From Lophius americanus (Eukaryota; Chordata; Actinopteri; Lophiiformes; Lophiidae), in contig JBBDHG010000112.1 in the NCBI GenBank assembly GCA_037951165.1, positions 4,652,501-4,716,500 on the forward strand: DNA of 64,000 nt, read 5' to 3'. Position numbers and translations under genes: made by a program. A model generated the notes under the pieces. The model searched no databases. It was not told where the DNA came from and worked only from the letters and a program-made list of their open reading frames with translations. Shown here one piece after another: positions 1-13,345 of this stretch. Position 1 is the stretch's first letter. Every line of letters begins with the position of its first letter.

Positions 1-473
1 GTTACCCAAACACCCTTCTTCTTCACACAAAAAAAAAAAATCACTAGTCTTAATTATATCCATCCTCTGGGTGTGTCTCTCTGCCTAAAGCAGACACCCC
101 CCCCCCAGCAGGCCACAAACCTCACAGAGGCCTTATGGAAAGAACTTTTTGGTGAGCACAGTGACCGTACGTGGAATAAATCTTTTCACTACTTAGGAGG
201 AGTTATTTTCACTGAGGTCATGAAGATAATCTGATTTTACATATATGGATTGTATCCACCTGTACCCCACCGCTTGTATTTGATTCAGCCTTTAAAGGTT
301 CCTGCCGAGGATCTTTTCATATCAAAATATGCATGATGTTAAAATTGTGTTAAAAATGGATTGTTTACCATATCAAAAGGGATGGGATGAAAACCTCATA
401 GCACCAAAACTGGAAAAAAAAAAAAAAAACTCAGATGAAAGAGGAAAATTCTAAAATACTAGACAGTGTGTGC
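1..473. other. Non-coding sequence, no gene seen
   Basis: Mixed AT-rich sequence with an A run of 16 at 414-429 and a short C run near 103-109. No exon-like stretch with convincing splice sites is visible on either strand and no repeat family was recognised. Confidence 0.5.
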
Positions 474-474
474 A

Positions 475-508
<34 letters not shown>
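474..508. repeat. (CA)n microsatellite
   Basis: Alternating CA repeats follow a short GTGTGTGCACGCG lead. This is a simple dinucleotide repeat and probably length-polymorphic. Its position next to an A-rich tract has no evident function. Confidence 0.95.
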
Positions 509-510
<2 letters not shown>

Positions 511-513
<3 letters not shown>

Positions 514-2240
514 AATGAGGCGTCGACTCCAGGGAGGAGGTTGTTGGGACCGCACTGTTCTTTTTCATGATCTATAATTTTCAAGCTGGCAGTGTGAGGG
601 GGCATCCTTGTGGCTTGCACTCAAAACCATGAAGACACAGAGAGCCAGAGGCTGCAGGCAGCCAGGACCCCAGCGACTATCTGCCAGACAAATCCTCCCG
701 GCCTCTGATCCTCTGCCCACTTATCTTTATGCGGTTTTTGCTTTCAGACAAACTGTGATGCTTAGCTGAAGTGCAATGAGATTCCAAGACCCAAAAAGGG
801 AGGCGGCACTTTGCCCAAAAAAAAATAAAATAGAAAAGTAGCATGAAAGAGCCAATTTTAGATGGAAAAGGCTAAAAAATCTTTTCAAGAAAAATGAATA
901 GTCATAAGCCTGCCCTATAGTTTCTCAATATGCTATCCTCCAAGGATCAAGGGGTTAATCAGCTGCTATTGTATTTTAGCTGAGATGTTATCGAAGGCCA
1001 TTTGTTTCAAGCAGTGAGGCTAATGACCCTCAACCAACGCTTACCGTTTGGCCGGGAACTCGGAGCAAGGGAAGGTTAGTAACCTCATATATTCTCAGTG
1101 GGCTGAGCTAATGAGAGAGAATGGGAATACGAGCCACGGTTCATCATCTACTTAGGACCTAGACAGCAATGCTGTGTATACACCCCCAACAAAATACAGA
1201 CAGGAAAACCCTAATAGGAAACCCCACCATCCTTCTCTTTTTGTACCTAATTTATCTCCTGTTCCTTTTGTCTTTTTTTTTTAGTATATGAACCATGTGT
1301 AGCATTTTATCAGCTACAAGTCGATACCACATTAAATCTGACATTATTACTATAAACAAGGAGCTCTATCATCATGATAGTTGGCAGCCTCCATTTGCTT
1401 TTTTAACTGCATTTAATCCTATTTGCGTTTTGGGCAGATGCAGTTTACAGCAGAAAACATTACAAAGACACTATTCTTTCAGAACAAATAGCCACTGCTG
1501 ATTGACACAAACATAACATCCATCCCTCATCTGGACAATGGTTGTATTTTCATGCCTTAAATAATTAATTGAACATAAAAAACACTTTTTTTTATTCTAG
1601 CACAACTTCAGTTATCTAATCTATTGATAATTATTTATATTGGTTCTCCCTCCCATTGCTCTTATTTAGCTCTTATAAACTGTTTTTATTTATCTAATTC
1701 GTCTTTTTTCTTAAAAGTTATTTATTAATCATTAACCTGCGTTTACCCAAAATTGTAGCTTAGAAGCTCTCAGATTCACTTTAATTCAATTTACTTGATT
1801 GTTTTAGCTTACATTACCGATTATCCCTTTGATGCTTGAATGTAGCTGCTGCTACTTAACAATTTCCTGTAAAGGACCCATAAAGTATCTATCTTTCTCT
1901 ATCTAAAGATTATATATATCATAAATGAGCAATGGCAGTACAATTAAGCATATATTTCAGGGTTTTGTGCCCTCTTTATCTTGTTATAGTAGTTGCAGCT
2001 ATATATGGGGGGAAGGCACATGCACACTCCGAGGGGGTATGGATGAGCATGGATGCCCCAGCCATGCGTGGCTGAGTGAATTCTGCTGCGATGGGAAAGC
2101 AGCAGGGGGTCCACCCATCTGCCTTTATTTGATTCAAGTCGAGCCTGACTGCGTCTTTCACTCCTCTGGCACACATAGGAATAGTTATGCCTATGTATTT
2201 GGAAAAAGAAATAGGACACTAGAATAAGAACCCTACTGCA
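511..2240. other. Non-coding sequence, no gene seen
   Basis: Long unique stretch, AT-rich from about 1,500 to 1,920. The short reading frames here lack flanking splice signals and any recognisable protein. The part at 930-1,080 looks more constrained and is listed separately. Confidence 0.45.
930..1080. promoter_or_regulatory. Candidate conserved non-coding element
   Basis: Non-repetitive, compositionally balanced sequence with a TTAATCAGCTG core (homeodomain-like TTAATC next to the CAGCTG E-box) and GGCTAATGACC further on. The look is that of vertebrate enhancer-type elements. Conservation itself cannot be seen from one sequence, so this is inference only. Confidence 0.25.
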
Positions 2241-2241
2241 C

Positions 2242-2340
2242 TGTGTGTTAGTGTGTCTACGAGTGTGTTAGTGTGTCTACGAGTGTGTTAGTGTGTCTAT
2301 GAGTGTGTTAGTGTGTCTATGAGTGTGTTTGTGTGTGTTG
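2242..2340. repeat. 20-bp minisatellite, about 4.5 copies
   Basis: A unit close to GTGTGTTAGTGTGTCTACGA is repeated head to tail. The later copies carry C to T changes in the CTAC part, and the array decays into plain GTGTG. It appears to be a GT microsatellite that acquired a higher-order unit. Confidence 0.9.
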
Positions 2341-3821
2341 GTAATACCTCCAATGGCAGACTAATGATAGGTCTTATCGACACCCAGCAGTGAATGCGGC
2401 CCTTTGTCTCCTCAGAGGACGCATTATGGAAAGCTTAGGGGGCTGCCTCTGACTCCTTTTCTTTCTTTCACCCACTGATAAAACCAGTACTGAACAGGGA
2501 ACTGTTATACAGCTCCTCTAGCGTGGCAAGTTGAGACACAATACATCCCCATACTCCCACCGTCAACGGTGCACAGCTCACAAGCTCGGTATAAGTCAGC
2601 GGCAAGAGATAATAAATTAACATTCTAATTTAAAATGTGAAAAACAAAATCACAGTGCCTGACATTGCCATTCAGAGAGAATGTACAGGCTTTAGGGCGA
2701 CTGGTTGGAAACAATCACGAACTCTGATACATGTGAGCGTGATGGCGCAAAATGATTACGATTACGGTTACGATTATAGTGGAGCATTAATGTTGTTGAA
2801 ATGGTCATTTTAACAGAAATTCATTGTGTTAGCCATTAACCACACTCTAAGCACACTCTCTCTCTTCATGGTGTATTTAAAAAGACCATAACTGTGCTCA
2901 CTGATAGGAAACTGTGATATCAACGGTTCTCCCATTCAAGTACATCTGTGGGTTTGTGAGGCATAAGTCGGTATGAGTTTGTTCTTTTTTCAGTTTTTCC
3001 ATGTTGCAATGAAAACGATGCTTTCCTCAGCTTCTGAGGGCTCTGTTTGCTGCTGTGCTTATTTTAAGGCTTAGAAGTTGGGTCAGGGTCCCTTGGAAAA
3101 ACAGTTTACGAAATGAAAATGTTTTCTTTTCTAATGATGGCGAGAGTTACTTTTCAGGTTTTCAAGCGTTCAGTGTACAGCCCTTTGGGGAAACATTCAC
3201 CTCAACGGTCTCTGCCCAATAAGTCAATAACATCTTTCATTTTTTTTGCCTCCTTATTTTTTCTTTCTCAGTCTTGCAGTTGTTGCTACGAATGGCCTAA
3301 TCTACATTCTAATTTTATTTTAGCTTTCTGTCTTGATCTTTTACGCACACACCACATTCCGTCATTCTCCATTTACCTTTATTTTTTGTTGAGGTAACTC
3401 TTTAATGTTCCATTCCTTACAGTCTTTTTGCTTTCGTCCTTCGCCCCCAACTTTAATTTCCAGGACAAGAAGAATAGGGAATATTTAAGTGCAGACCTTC
3501 CCTAAGTTATTTTTTCTCCGTATCCATGTTGCTATTATAAGCAATCCGGAGACAGCCTCCAAGGCCAAGCAGTCAGGACTTAGAGAACTCATCTAGTGGG
3601 CAGGTAGAGTTGAGTCTCCCCCATCCCATTCCTCGCAGCAATTAAAGTGGGGCCAGGAAATTCAGTATTTTATGGCCTTATAAACACATTAGAGGCATCG
3701 CTCCATTGGCCCTCACCCCCCAATGTCTTTATTCACTATTTCTACTGTATCTCTCCCGTTTTTGGCTCTCTCATAGATAATTCTTTCATACTCCCTTTGA
3801 AATCTTCACCGCCAAACAAGC
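2341..3821. other. Non-coding sequence, no gene seen
   Basis: Unique sequence with a T-rich segment around 3,110-3,480. Its short open frames are low in complexity and match no known family. No splice pair, tRNA or transposon was recognised. Confidence 0.45.
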
Positions 3822-3847
3822 CTCTCTCTCTCTCTCTCTCTCTCTCT
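3822..3847. repeat. (CT)n microsatellite
   Basis: A CT dinucleotide run of about 13 units in pyrimidine-rich surroundings. Confidence 0.95.
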
Positions 3848-5944
3848 TGTTGATTCCCACTGACTTTCAGATGTAGTCTGCCAACTGCCTTCGCTCTGTT
3901 TTAATTTTTCTATCTCTGCCCCCTTAAGACCATCAATCTTTCAGCCATCCATTCGTTTTTAAACTGCCGAGGCTTCTGCTCAATAAAAGCTCTCATTATA
4001 ATCTATAATCTCACCGTTGATGAGGAGCCCTCGTGTTCTAGGCTTTACTCTGTACGGACATAATGTTGCTTTATTTTTTTCATTATTGTCCACCAGGTTT
4101 TTTGCACCCCTGAAACACACACACTAAACCATCATCCATCTTTAGCCAGTTATTTTTTGCCTGAGTGTGAAACTGACAATAACTCGCTCTGTTCCTTGTC
4201 TTGCAATCTGTAATGAATCAATATGACGTGACGGAGTGACTCATTCACCTGTCATCTTCCTGTACATGTCTTATGAGATATGAAACTGTTTGATTGCAGC
4301 CAAGCCTCTGCATACTCAAATGTTCACCGAGAAGAGAACCTTGTGTCTTATTGTGTCCTGAAAGCCAGCTTAGACAGAGTTGGTTGCACATGAAAGACAC
4401 TGTTCCACCAGGCTACAGGACAGACGCACTTGAGAGGACAAAAGGGTCCAAACAAAGAGCACTGGCATGTCAGTATGCTTGCTTACAACATCCTCCACCT
4501 TTTTCCTTTCTTTCCTCTCCAGTCTGCACTTTTCACATCATCTACTATTTCTAAAAACAATGGGGTTGTGCGGAGTTGGACAACGTTTGGCTCCACCAAT
4601 CCCAGTTGGTTGACAGAAGAATTATGAAAGGGAAGGCAAGGAGGTTCGGCTTCCTAAAACTAGTTCAAAACCACTTCATTCACAAAACCACTTTGTTTTG
4701 TCTCTTGTCTGACTGGTGTTATCTTGACACATTTGAAATGAATGACAATAATCAAACCATGATTACTATTTTTAATAGATATCCCCCGAGAAGATGGATT
4801 GATTCTTTTACACCATACCTCTAAAACCCTAAGGTCATCATTATTACTGCCTGTTTGTTATAAATGGTGGAATGTCCTTTTTGGTGGTTGTAGATAGTAA
4901 AAAGGCTATGTGGGTCATGTGACAGCCCCTTTCCATGGGAAACAAATGTCTATCACAGATGCAGAAAAGAAAGTCGATGATTGATGTACATAAAGATCTA
5001 ACTAAATGTGCATTGACGTGAGAAAAGGGGGAGACTATTAATTTATCAATTTATAGTCACGTGAGAAAGATAGAACTGAAGGGAGCGGACAATGTGACAA
5101 GATTACACGCCTCAGGTGGACTAAAAAACCAACCAAGATAAACTAGAATGATATAAAATGAACTGAAATAAGTAGAATTCAATTTGTTCCATTCTCCGCT
5201 AAGCCGTAGATTGATAGCGCTAATATAGTGCACAGAGGTAGAGGACAATAAAAGGATCTGTAGTGGCACCATTAGGTTGAGAAACAGTAAATGTCCTGTT
5301 AAGGTGAATCAAAATTGAATCCTAAACATTTATTACTTATTTAGGCTTTCATCACCATGATAATATTTTATATTGTGCCCCATTCCAAATGTGAGAAGAG
5401 AAAGACATTTATAGAGACTCCACCAGAGCTATAGCATAAACAAATTACACAATTTAAGAAATACTGAGAATAAGGATCATGGCGGGGGAGTAGGTATGAT
5501 AGTGAGAACTCTGTAGTGAACTGGATCTTCTGTGAACTGGATCCAAATTGTCATTGCAACCTCTGACTGGAAGGCTGAGGTTGAAGAGAGTATCATCAGA
5601 AGGGAGGATGACAAGACCTGAGAAAAACAACATTTTCTTTTCCTGTCGCAGCCCCCGTTTCTTAACCATCCCCCCCGTCTGTGTACGGTGGCATCCATTC
5701 TGGCCATGCCTATATGGTAGGAAATGATTTACTGCTGCTTTCAGCCACACGAAGAGTCCCTCAGAGAGGCTGCTCACTTCTAGCAGCTTTAACACAGTCG
5801 AGACAAAAAGGTGGCCCTCTTCCCAGTTAAACTCCTGTGTTTTGCCTTTTGGCTATGCTGTTCTCCTCGGTTAAATTGTATTTTTGTCCCCCCCTGCTTC
5901 ATCCGGCGGAATGAAATGATGCGCATTTAAACACTGAGCTTGAA
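3848..5944. other. Non-coding sequence, no gene seen
   Basis: Unique AT-rich sequence. Reading frames of 60-113 codons occur on both strands but show no domain, no codon bias and no splice context, so they are treated as chance frames. Confidence 0.45.
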
Positions 5945-5975
5945 GACAAAAGAGCAAGACTCTTGCTCTTTTGTC
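5945..5975. repeat. Perfect short hairpin, 14-15 bp arms
   Basis: Left arm GACAAAAGAGCAAG (5945-5958) is exactly complementary to the right arm CTTGCTCTTTTGTC (5962-5975) with only ACT between. Counting the A/T pair next to the loop gives 15-bp arms around one base. It lies in unique sequence, not at a transposon end. With almost no loop it is unlikely to be a microRNA precursor. A local fold-back mutation is a plausible origin. Confidence 0.9.
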
Positions 5976-7056
5976 AACATAAACTGGACTATGAGTTCTG
6001 GTACACATTAGGAATGGGATAAACATCTCTGATTAACAGGTGTGGAGGTCCGTTAATGAATACGGGTTCAATAAGATAATTAAGTATGAATAGATTTCTA
6101 GCTTACCAATCAACTCCAGGTACTTGGTGGATTGAGGTGGACGGAACAGAGAGCAGACAACGTCTAACTCCAGAGAAAAAAGACATCTCCTATGTCTTTC
6201 ATCACAGGTCTTAAGATAGCTGCTTCTCTTCCATCCCTAGGCGCTGACGGTTAACGGTGCTAGCACCCATTCTGTTACTTCTTTTCCTGACACCTTTCAA
6301 GACCTGAATCAGAAAAGAACACAAAGAAGAAATGAACCGTGAGGAAATTGACTTTAATTGGACTAGAGATATTTAAAGGTACCCCTTATATCAAGATGGA
6401 TAGATAAATGAATCCATTCATAACCTTTGGACATTACAGCTGTAGCCTCTTAAACTGGCAGTTTTCAGTTTCCCCACTCAGTTTGCAGGAAGAATGCATG
6501 AACAAGATAGCCGTAGAGATTACAAATGAAGTGGTTCATAACTTAAACGACCTTGTGTCTGAGAAGTTTAAAGAAAAATAAGTTTTGTTAGGCTGTATTT
6601 AACTATTTCAAAAACCCTAATTCAAACCTAAGTTATGCCTTAAGCAGTTTGAGGTTGCCAAATGGAGCCGTGAGGATCAAATTGAGGCAGGGCGGCACAG
6701 ACCGGAAGACTTTATGTTTTCTATAGCTCGCTCTGTGCTATTAACAGTTGGTTTTTTTTGCATAGGTGCTTTGGCTCATTACTGTGTTTGTTTCATTGTG
6801 TTTTTTTATTTTGCCTGAGGACACGAAGTTGATGTGTACTTGTGTTTTGTCCAGGGAACGATCTTATTGTGTGTTGTGTGGAGGGGCGGTCCTACAGTGC
6901 ACCGATGTAATTGCTATCTGTTGTGACAGCCGCCATCACACTCACATACACACTCTTTGTCCATCTTGTTTGTTGCATACAGCTGCACAGATAAAGCACG
7001 AGGGTTAAGCAAATATTGTACAATGGCCACAAAACAATGAACCACCCCTCCATCTT

Positions 7057-7058
<2 letters not shown>
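5976..7058. other. Non-coding sequence, no gene seen
   Basis: Unique sequence. It contains a small perfect palindrome, GGTGCTAGCACC, near 6,256-6,267. The remaining frames are short and unsupported. Confidence 0.45.

Positions 7059-7096
<38 letters not shown>
7059..7096. repeat. (GT)n microsatellite
   Basis: Uninterrupted GT repeat of about 19 units. Minus-strand frames that translate it as a His/Thr run are artefacts. Confidence 0.95.
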
Positions 7097-7097
<1 letters not shown>

Positions 7098-8363
7098 TGG
7101 AATAATGGCTGGCACTGCTGATCCTTTTTATTACTGTGAACAGAGCAGACACCCCGGCTCCCCTCCCATTCATTTTAATCTCTAATCTGAATGATAAACC
7201 TCCTCCGTCACACTGTCGCTCCGTCTGTACCCCTCCACCCAAAACCCCTCCAGCCTGGTGTCGACCCTCCCAAAAACCCCAGCGCGCCAGCAACAGTGCT
7301 CCTTTGTTTGCCCCCCTCTTCTTGCCCCCTCGCTCTGCTCTGGACGATGCTGGTTGGCGGGGATGGAGGCATGCCTCGACAGGAACGCCGGAGGAGAGGA
7401 AGGGAGGGAACGAGGGATGGAGGGCAGGTTCGGAGAAAAATATGTAGGAGGGGGTGGTGAGAGTGTGGGGTCACTTTGGGGAAAAAAAGGAAGGTTCTTA
7501 CATTCATTTTTCAATCTTTCTCTCTCCCGTATTTCATTCCTGTACATTCTGTTCATTCAGCATTACATGAGAGGGGCTTCTGAGAGCGAGTCTGTGGGGA
7601 GGAGGGAGGTGGATTTGGAGGGACTACACCCTCATTGAACCCACTGACTCCAGTTGACTGAGAGTTGAAAAAGTTGTTTGCTGATGACTATTTCTGGTTT
7701 TGCATCAGGAAGCTAATTTTAAACACCAAAGAAAAGATGGAGAAGAACAAAAAAAAAAAATCTCACCATCTACTCTTTGGTTTATTTCTGCTCTAAAAGA
7801 TGAAAAACATCTTGATTTCAACGTCTGTGAAATTCCATCAAGCGATTTTTAAAAATAGCTTCTAAGTTCACAACATATAATTTTTCATTTATGCAAAGAA
7901 AATACTTGACCTGACCACTGAGGTTAGTCAAGATATAATTTTAGGCGCTTCGTTCTGGTACCATTGCAAGGATGGCAAACCCAGTTCTCTAATAGCATAA
8001 ATACTGCTCTGTAATGGAGCCTGGGGCATGTCTCATTTCAAGTGAGGGGAAAGCACTGCCTTTGCACCTTAACCAAAAACACACGTCTACACGCACGCCA
8101 CGGCGATCGGATAACTAATTCCAATTTATCTACAGATATGAGGTTTATAGAAAGGGCCAGTCCGCCTTGTTCAGTTTAACCGTGCTTGTCCAGTGCGTGT
8201 CTGTTTAAGTGTCATCTGGTGCTTCTATGAGCTTGGACAACATCTTTGACATCGTGTCAGCACTACGGTGTGTCATGTCTCTCGGTATTCAATTGTCTTC
8301 TGCATCATGGCCGCCTGTGTGTCTGCTGTGACAGACACAGAGAGCACATGACGGAGTAACAGG
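7097..8363. other. Non-coding; strand-asymmetric GC-richer block
   Basis: At about 7,140-7,460 the plus strand passes from a C-rich half to a purine-rich half (GGAGGAGAGGAAGG type). This opens overlapping frames of 90-130 codons on both strands. They are low in complexity (Pro/Ser or Arg/Gly rich), overlap each other, and have no splice context, so coding is unlikely. The rest is AT-rich with no recognised repeat. Confidence 0.4.
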
Positions 8364-8387
8364 GTGTGTGTGTGTGTGTTTGTGTGG
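8364..8387. repeat. Short interrupted (GT)n
   Basis: GT repeats with one TT interruption. Confidence 0.85.
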
Positions 8388-11189
8388 GTTGCAGCTCAAA
8401 GCCTTGATCTAGACTTCTACCTCTCTCTCAGACATTTCTGTGTGTGTGCCTCAATCAATTGGAAAGATGAAGAGAGACTCCTGCCACGCTCTTAAAAAAT
8501 GGCGGATTGCATGCGTTAGTGAGTTTATGCATGTGAGGAGGTTCGGACGCCTTCCAGGAGAACGTGGCAGACGTGATGGAAAGCTTCAAGGCTTCCTGCC
8601 TACAGAGAGATTATCTGCAACAGATTTTCTTCATTGTAACATCAGACTATTTGATAGATGATTTGCATAGACTGAAATACTCCTATTTGCCAGTGGATTA
8701 ACTCGGAGAGCCTACAGAAGGCTCCGGGGACATTTGACAACAGGGTTTGCAGAGACTTGACTTTAAACAAATATTTTTGTAGTTTCATTTTGTCTGAATT
8801 TAGCAGAATTTTATGTTCATCCTGCACACTTGTGCCTGCATGTATCTGTGTGTGTGCACGCAAGAGACCACGCTGTATACTTCAACAAGATTCCTTGCAC
8901 ATGCACAATAGAGATTATGAGATTACAACCTTCAAATAATGTTCTTTTCATTTAGAATTTGGTCATTGATTATTTGTTCCACCTGCCTACAGGCCTAAAG
9001 ATGCAGCTCAGACCCGAAATCATCGGTGAAGGTAGCCTGTCGCCCCTGTCCCCAGTCTGAAAATGCTTATCTGCAATGTTCCCTTTGGTAACGTGTTGCC
9101 AAGTCGGACTTTGAGAGTAAACGATGAGGGAGCGGGACGGCTACTGAATGCAGGCAGGCTAGGTGACCCCTGAAAAAATTATCAGAGTTAACAAAAACGC
9201 CACACAGTGAGCAACCAGAGGATTTTAGCGTAACACTAAACTTATAAACTTTTTGTTTTAAAGGGAAATCATTGTAGTTGTAAAATTGTGACTGACAAAA
9301 CTACATATCACTTGACAATAAAAGGCAATGCTTGCTATGTATTAGAGGGGAGGGTGTTTGGAAAGTACGGGTTCAAGCAGAGGTTCTCTCAATATTCAAC
9401 TAAAATCCCATGTACCCTGGCCTATACAACTATTTCTCAAAAAAAGGTACAGCAAGGGCCGAGTGACTTTCTTTTCAAAATCCTATTTTGATTGTCTTGC
9501 GTAAGCCCAAAAATAATTCTTTTCAAATTTAATTTTTTAACTAAAATATAAATGTAAGTCTAATAAAACTAAGTATATATCCAGCATTTCTATTTCAAAT
9601 GCTATTGCTTACTGCCTTAAACTCTAAACAAAATATTGGCATCACGTTCACTTAGGGCGGTAAGTTGGGTATTAAATAAAAGAAGAAAATAAACAGAAAT
9701 TCCTGGTTAAAACACAGCAGTGATACAAAAAAAAACAACAACTATGAAATTAGTGATGAATTTTTAACAACAAAAAAATGTACAAAAAAGTAAATGTTAG
9801 TAAATAAATACTACTGGTGTCAATAGATACTGGTAACATTAAGTATTGTTTTACATTAAAAAGATATTTCTATGGAGGTACTTCATTGAAAAGTACTTCA
9901 AAACGGGTGCATTAGAGCACAGCTAGTAAAATTCACCTAAATTAAAACATTAGGACCGCAAGGGCACCCAGTTTAAAAAGTATGTTTTTTTAGTTTCTGC
10001 ATTTCTGTATAAAAGCAATTCAATCAAATTCTATAATTTTCTCAAAATTTGAGGACTCTCGGTTGTGGGAAATACTGAGACTAATCTTGGAAGCATTTAA
10101 TATCTGCCAGAAAAATGAATCACACATTTTCTCCCTCCTCTACAGGGTAATACCAGGCATTCAAAGAAAAAAGCAGCACGGATACGCATCTCCATTGGTC
10201 AAATGAGATTTTCACCACAAATCCGGGAAAACTCAATTACACAGACACAAGTGTAATTACTTTCTCCCTCTCCCCCAATACAAACAGCCATTGATGTATC
10301 TCCGCTCTTTAAAACCGCAGATATATATTAAAAAAAAAACATCTCAAGGGCTTATTCAAGAATATTTATGAAAATGGTTTTAATACACCTTCAGGCACAG
10401 TCAAATGAAGTAGAAAATACTTAGAAGCTAAAAAAGAAGAAAAAGAAAACATTGACAAGCTTTCACGGCAGAACAAGAGAACAAGCCTTTTTTTTTATTC
10501 TTTGAAATGTTTTCTCTCAATTAAAAAGCTTGTGAGACAGAGCACAGCTGTGAGAGAGAAACCTGCAAACTGCCATTCAGAAAAAGTGTGTGAAGGCTAA
10601 AATTATGACAAATAGCTTGTTGGGTGTCACCAAAACCCATCTTCCTGGTGTTTTTACTTTTGTGAGCTGTATGATGGTCTGCCTTTGGAGAGTGGGCATT
10701 ATAAGCCATCGTACATTGTCACGAGGGGAAACGACACCGTTAGTCATTGTGGTGTAACTTCCTGAGTCAGAAAGAGCATCAAGTTCGACATGAAAAGAAA
10801 TGTTCCCATGGTTGATAATATTAATGCAGACACCCAAACCGAAAAATTCATATTACGAGTAAGTTTCGGATCCATGGCAGGTATTTTTCCCCTATATTGA
10901 TGTAATGTGTATGTTTATATATTGTTAATCTATTTCAGAAATAAAATGGATTTAAAGCAATTAACCCTTTGCTAAAGTGTCTTTTAATTTAAATAAGTCG
11001 TTGCAAACGCATGAAACTATCCCTCCATAAAACTGCACTACACCACAGAGTTTGTTAAAGAACTACCCTTTATTTTAAATCTCCCCTAAATTAAATGAAA
11101 ACATGCTGATTTCATAAGATTTCTGGCAGGTTAACGCAATTCTAAATTATTCACTTTATTGAGCTGAAGTAGATTTTGGTTTACTTTGT
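8388..11189. other. Non-coding, AT-rich middle section
   Basis: The part at 9,480-10,040 is very AT-rich, with homopolymer A runs and frequent AATAAA-type strings that resemble polyadenylation signals but are expected by chance at this composition. The part at 8,990-9,170 is more balanced and could be constrained. No exon or transposon was recognised. Confidence 0.4.
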
Positions 11190-11900
11190 TAATGAGGAGG
11201 AGGAAAGGGCGCCATTTCCCGATGCTCCAAATGACCTAGTGACTTGACTGGAAGGCACAGGAGCCATTTCTCCCACAGCACCTGAATCTCCCAGAACAGT
11301 GTAAACCATTGGGAAGTTTTGCCTCCTCATGTCTGCATAAGAACATTCTGTTTGTTTTTCAGTTGACTTACAGGCACAAGTCCAATATGGTAAATAAAGT
11401 CAAGAATTAACCTTTAATTGGATTCATTTTCTACCATATTCTTATTGCTCCATATCACATTACATAGTTTCATGAATTTCAAGCATTCTTTAGCCATCAA
11501 GTGTAGCAAAAAATGTAGATTGCTTTCATCCTTTAGTGGCATCCTACGCGTTTCCAGATGCTTTTAACAGCCTTCACATGTGGAGAAGGGTACATTAGTG
11601 ATAATGTCATGAGAATGGGGAGCAAACGATGCCATAGTGCCTCTTTGTTCAAATTAGAAAAAGCCGTTAGAGAGTTTGATGGATTTTGCATGCTAGCAGT
11701 CATAGATTAGAAACGGTGCAAGCTGTAGCTGCAAAGGATTTGGTTTTCTTAATAATGAGCATTTCTTCCTCTTTGAAGCTTATTCTGCCCAACTGGTTAA
11801 TGTCAATGCCGAATGGCAGCGCTCTCATTCTGATTTTGAGAAATTGCTGATATGATCAGTTGTTTGCTCATTTCTAATTGATTTTGAGTCAGTAGTAGGG
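11190..11900. promoter_or_regulatory. Candidate conserved non-coding element cluster
   Basis: Long repeat-free stretch of even composition with motif-like cores such as TGATATGATCAG, TTCTAATTGATT and AATAATGAGC, and no open frame of note. This texture is typical of enhancers near developmental transcription-factor genes. Inference only. Confidence 0.3.
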
Positions 11901-13139
11901 TTAAGAAATGAAGATTGTGCAGCTTTAGAAAAAAGACTATTCTATATATATACTATACAGTGTTTGGAGTACATTCCCAACTCTAATATTAAGTTACTGA
12001 AAATAATCCAGACATGATATCCTATGTCGGTTTTTAACCCAAGATGGCCCGATTGCATAGGCATATTATGTGATTTGACATTGTACCAGGGCCTGACGCT
12101 CAGACAAAAGAGCTGGCGCAGCCCTCGAGGGGGCAGATGACAAACACTTCTAAACCGTGGCCAGACATAACCCCCCCCCCAAACCTCCCACCGAACCCCG
12201 CAACGAATGCACAGTGGAGGGGGACTTATTCAGAGCATATTAGGGAGGTGAAGGAGGTGAGGCTCTGAGGGACTCTCCCCACTTGGCTCTCCTAATCATC
12301 TGAGACAACCCCTCCATAGGCAGACCCCCTCCCTTTCCTGTTCCTGCCTACAACCCTCACTCCACCCCTCTAAAACATGACCCAGACACATCCAGAAACA
12401 TTTACAAGAGCGGGCGGTCATGTGGGGTGGGGAAGCTGACCAAAATGAACAGCCCCCTGGGAGTTGTAGTTTAATTGTCCATCTTCGTGCTCCAAATTAA
12501 ACAAGCTTGAGCGGGTTCAAGTACCCAAACAGACTCACACCCCTCAAACCAGAACCGCTCCACTTTTAACAGACTGGCACGTTCCATAGAGCATGCCACT
12601 GATGCAGAATGATGAGCAGGACCCAAATGTCTTGTTATATTGTCCTCAATTAGGCAGGAGATGATGGGAAACAATGAGAAGAGCATTTGTAATCATGAGC
12701 CTCAAAAACTCATGCTGGGAAACACGACTTCATTACGCCCAATGGTCCCTTATTGACGATAAACCCCACAATGTGTGTTGCTCATCCTTAGGAAGTTTTC
12801 AAGCATAAATGGCTGGAAAAGAAGGGAAGTGAAAAAGACATATGGGTAGAGGTAAATCTTCTAGCTGCACTTGAATGTGCACAGCAGGTTTCATCCTCAG
12901 ATGTTGCCGGTGCTCCTGAACTTTTATACTCCACAATTCTACCACCTTGGTATTTCGAGGGCTTTAGACGAAACAGTAGCGATGCATTTAGAAAGGGAAC
13001 AATTGATGTTACTTTAAGAAGTAGAAAGTCAGTGCTTTTCTTGGCTAGTTTTTTCACAGTGCTGAATTTTAAAGCTCTAAAGTGGAGCCGTGATGTCTTT
13101 TCATCTTCACCACATGAATGTTGTAAAGCTTAGCTCTGA
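11901..13139. other. Non-coding sequence, no gene seen
   Basis: Contains a C run of about 10 at 12,171-12,180 within a C-rich block (12,160-12,470), then unique sequence. Minus-strand frames near 12,471-12,686 and 12,788-13,057 have no recognisable product. Confidence 0.4.
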
Positions 13140-13345
13140 AAACGGAAGCTATGGGAGTGCGGGTGTCAGCTCAGAGCCGTCTGTAAAAATTAGACTTCTT
13201 TGAGAAGGGAAAGAAAACTTGAGAGCGCATTATCTGCATTTACCTGGAGAGTGTTCAGCTGAGAAATGACTCTAACTCGACATTTTGTCGGCTTTATAAG
13301 CTACTCGTCATTTAAATCGGATTCCAATTTGGCTGTTAGGCGTTG
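13140..13345. promoter_or_regulatory. Candidate conserved non-coding element
   Basis: Repeat-free sequence with closely spaced motif-like blocks (GCATTATCTGCATTTACC, CATTTAAATCGG). It has no coding potential. Proposed from texture only. Confidence 0.25.

Noticed and set aside
7136..7638. Cluster of overlapping frames of 89-126 codons on both strands
   Set aside because: Low-complexity Pro/Arg/Gly-rich translations from a strand-asymmetric GC block; no frame is better than the others.
9480..10040. A 3' UTR with polyadenylation signals
   Set aside because: AATAAA-like strings are expected by chance at this AT content and no coding exon lies next to it.
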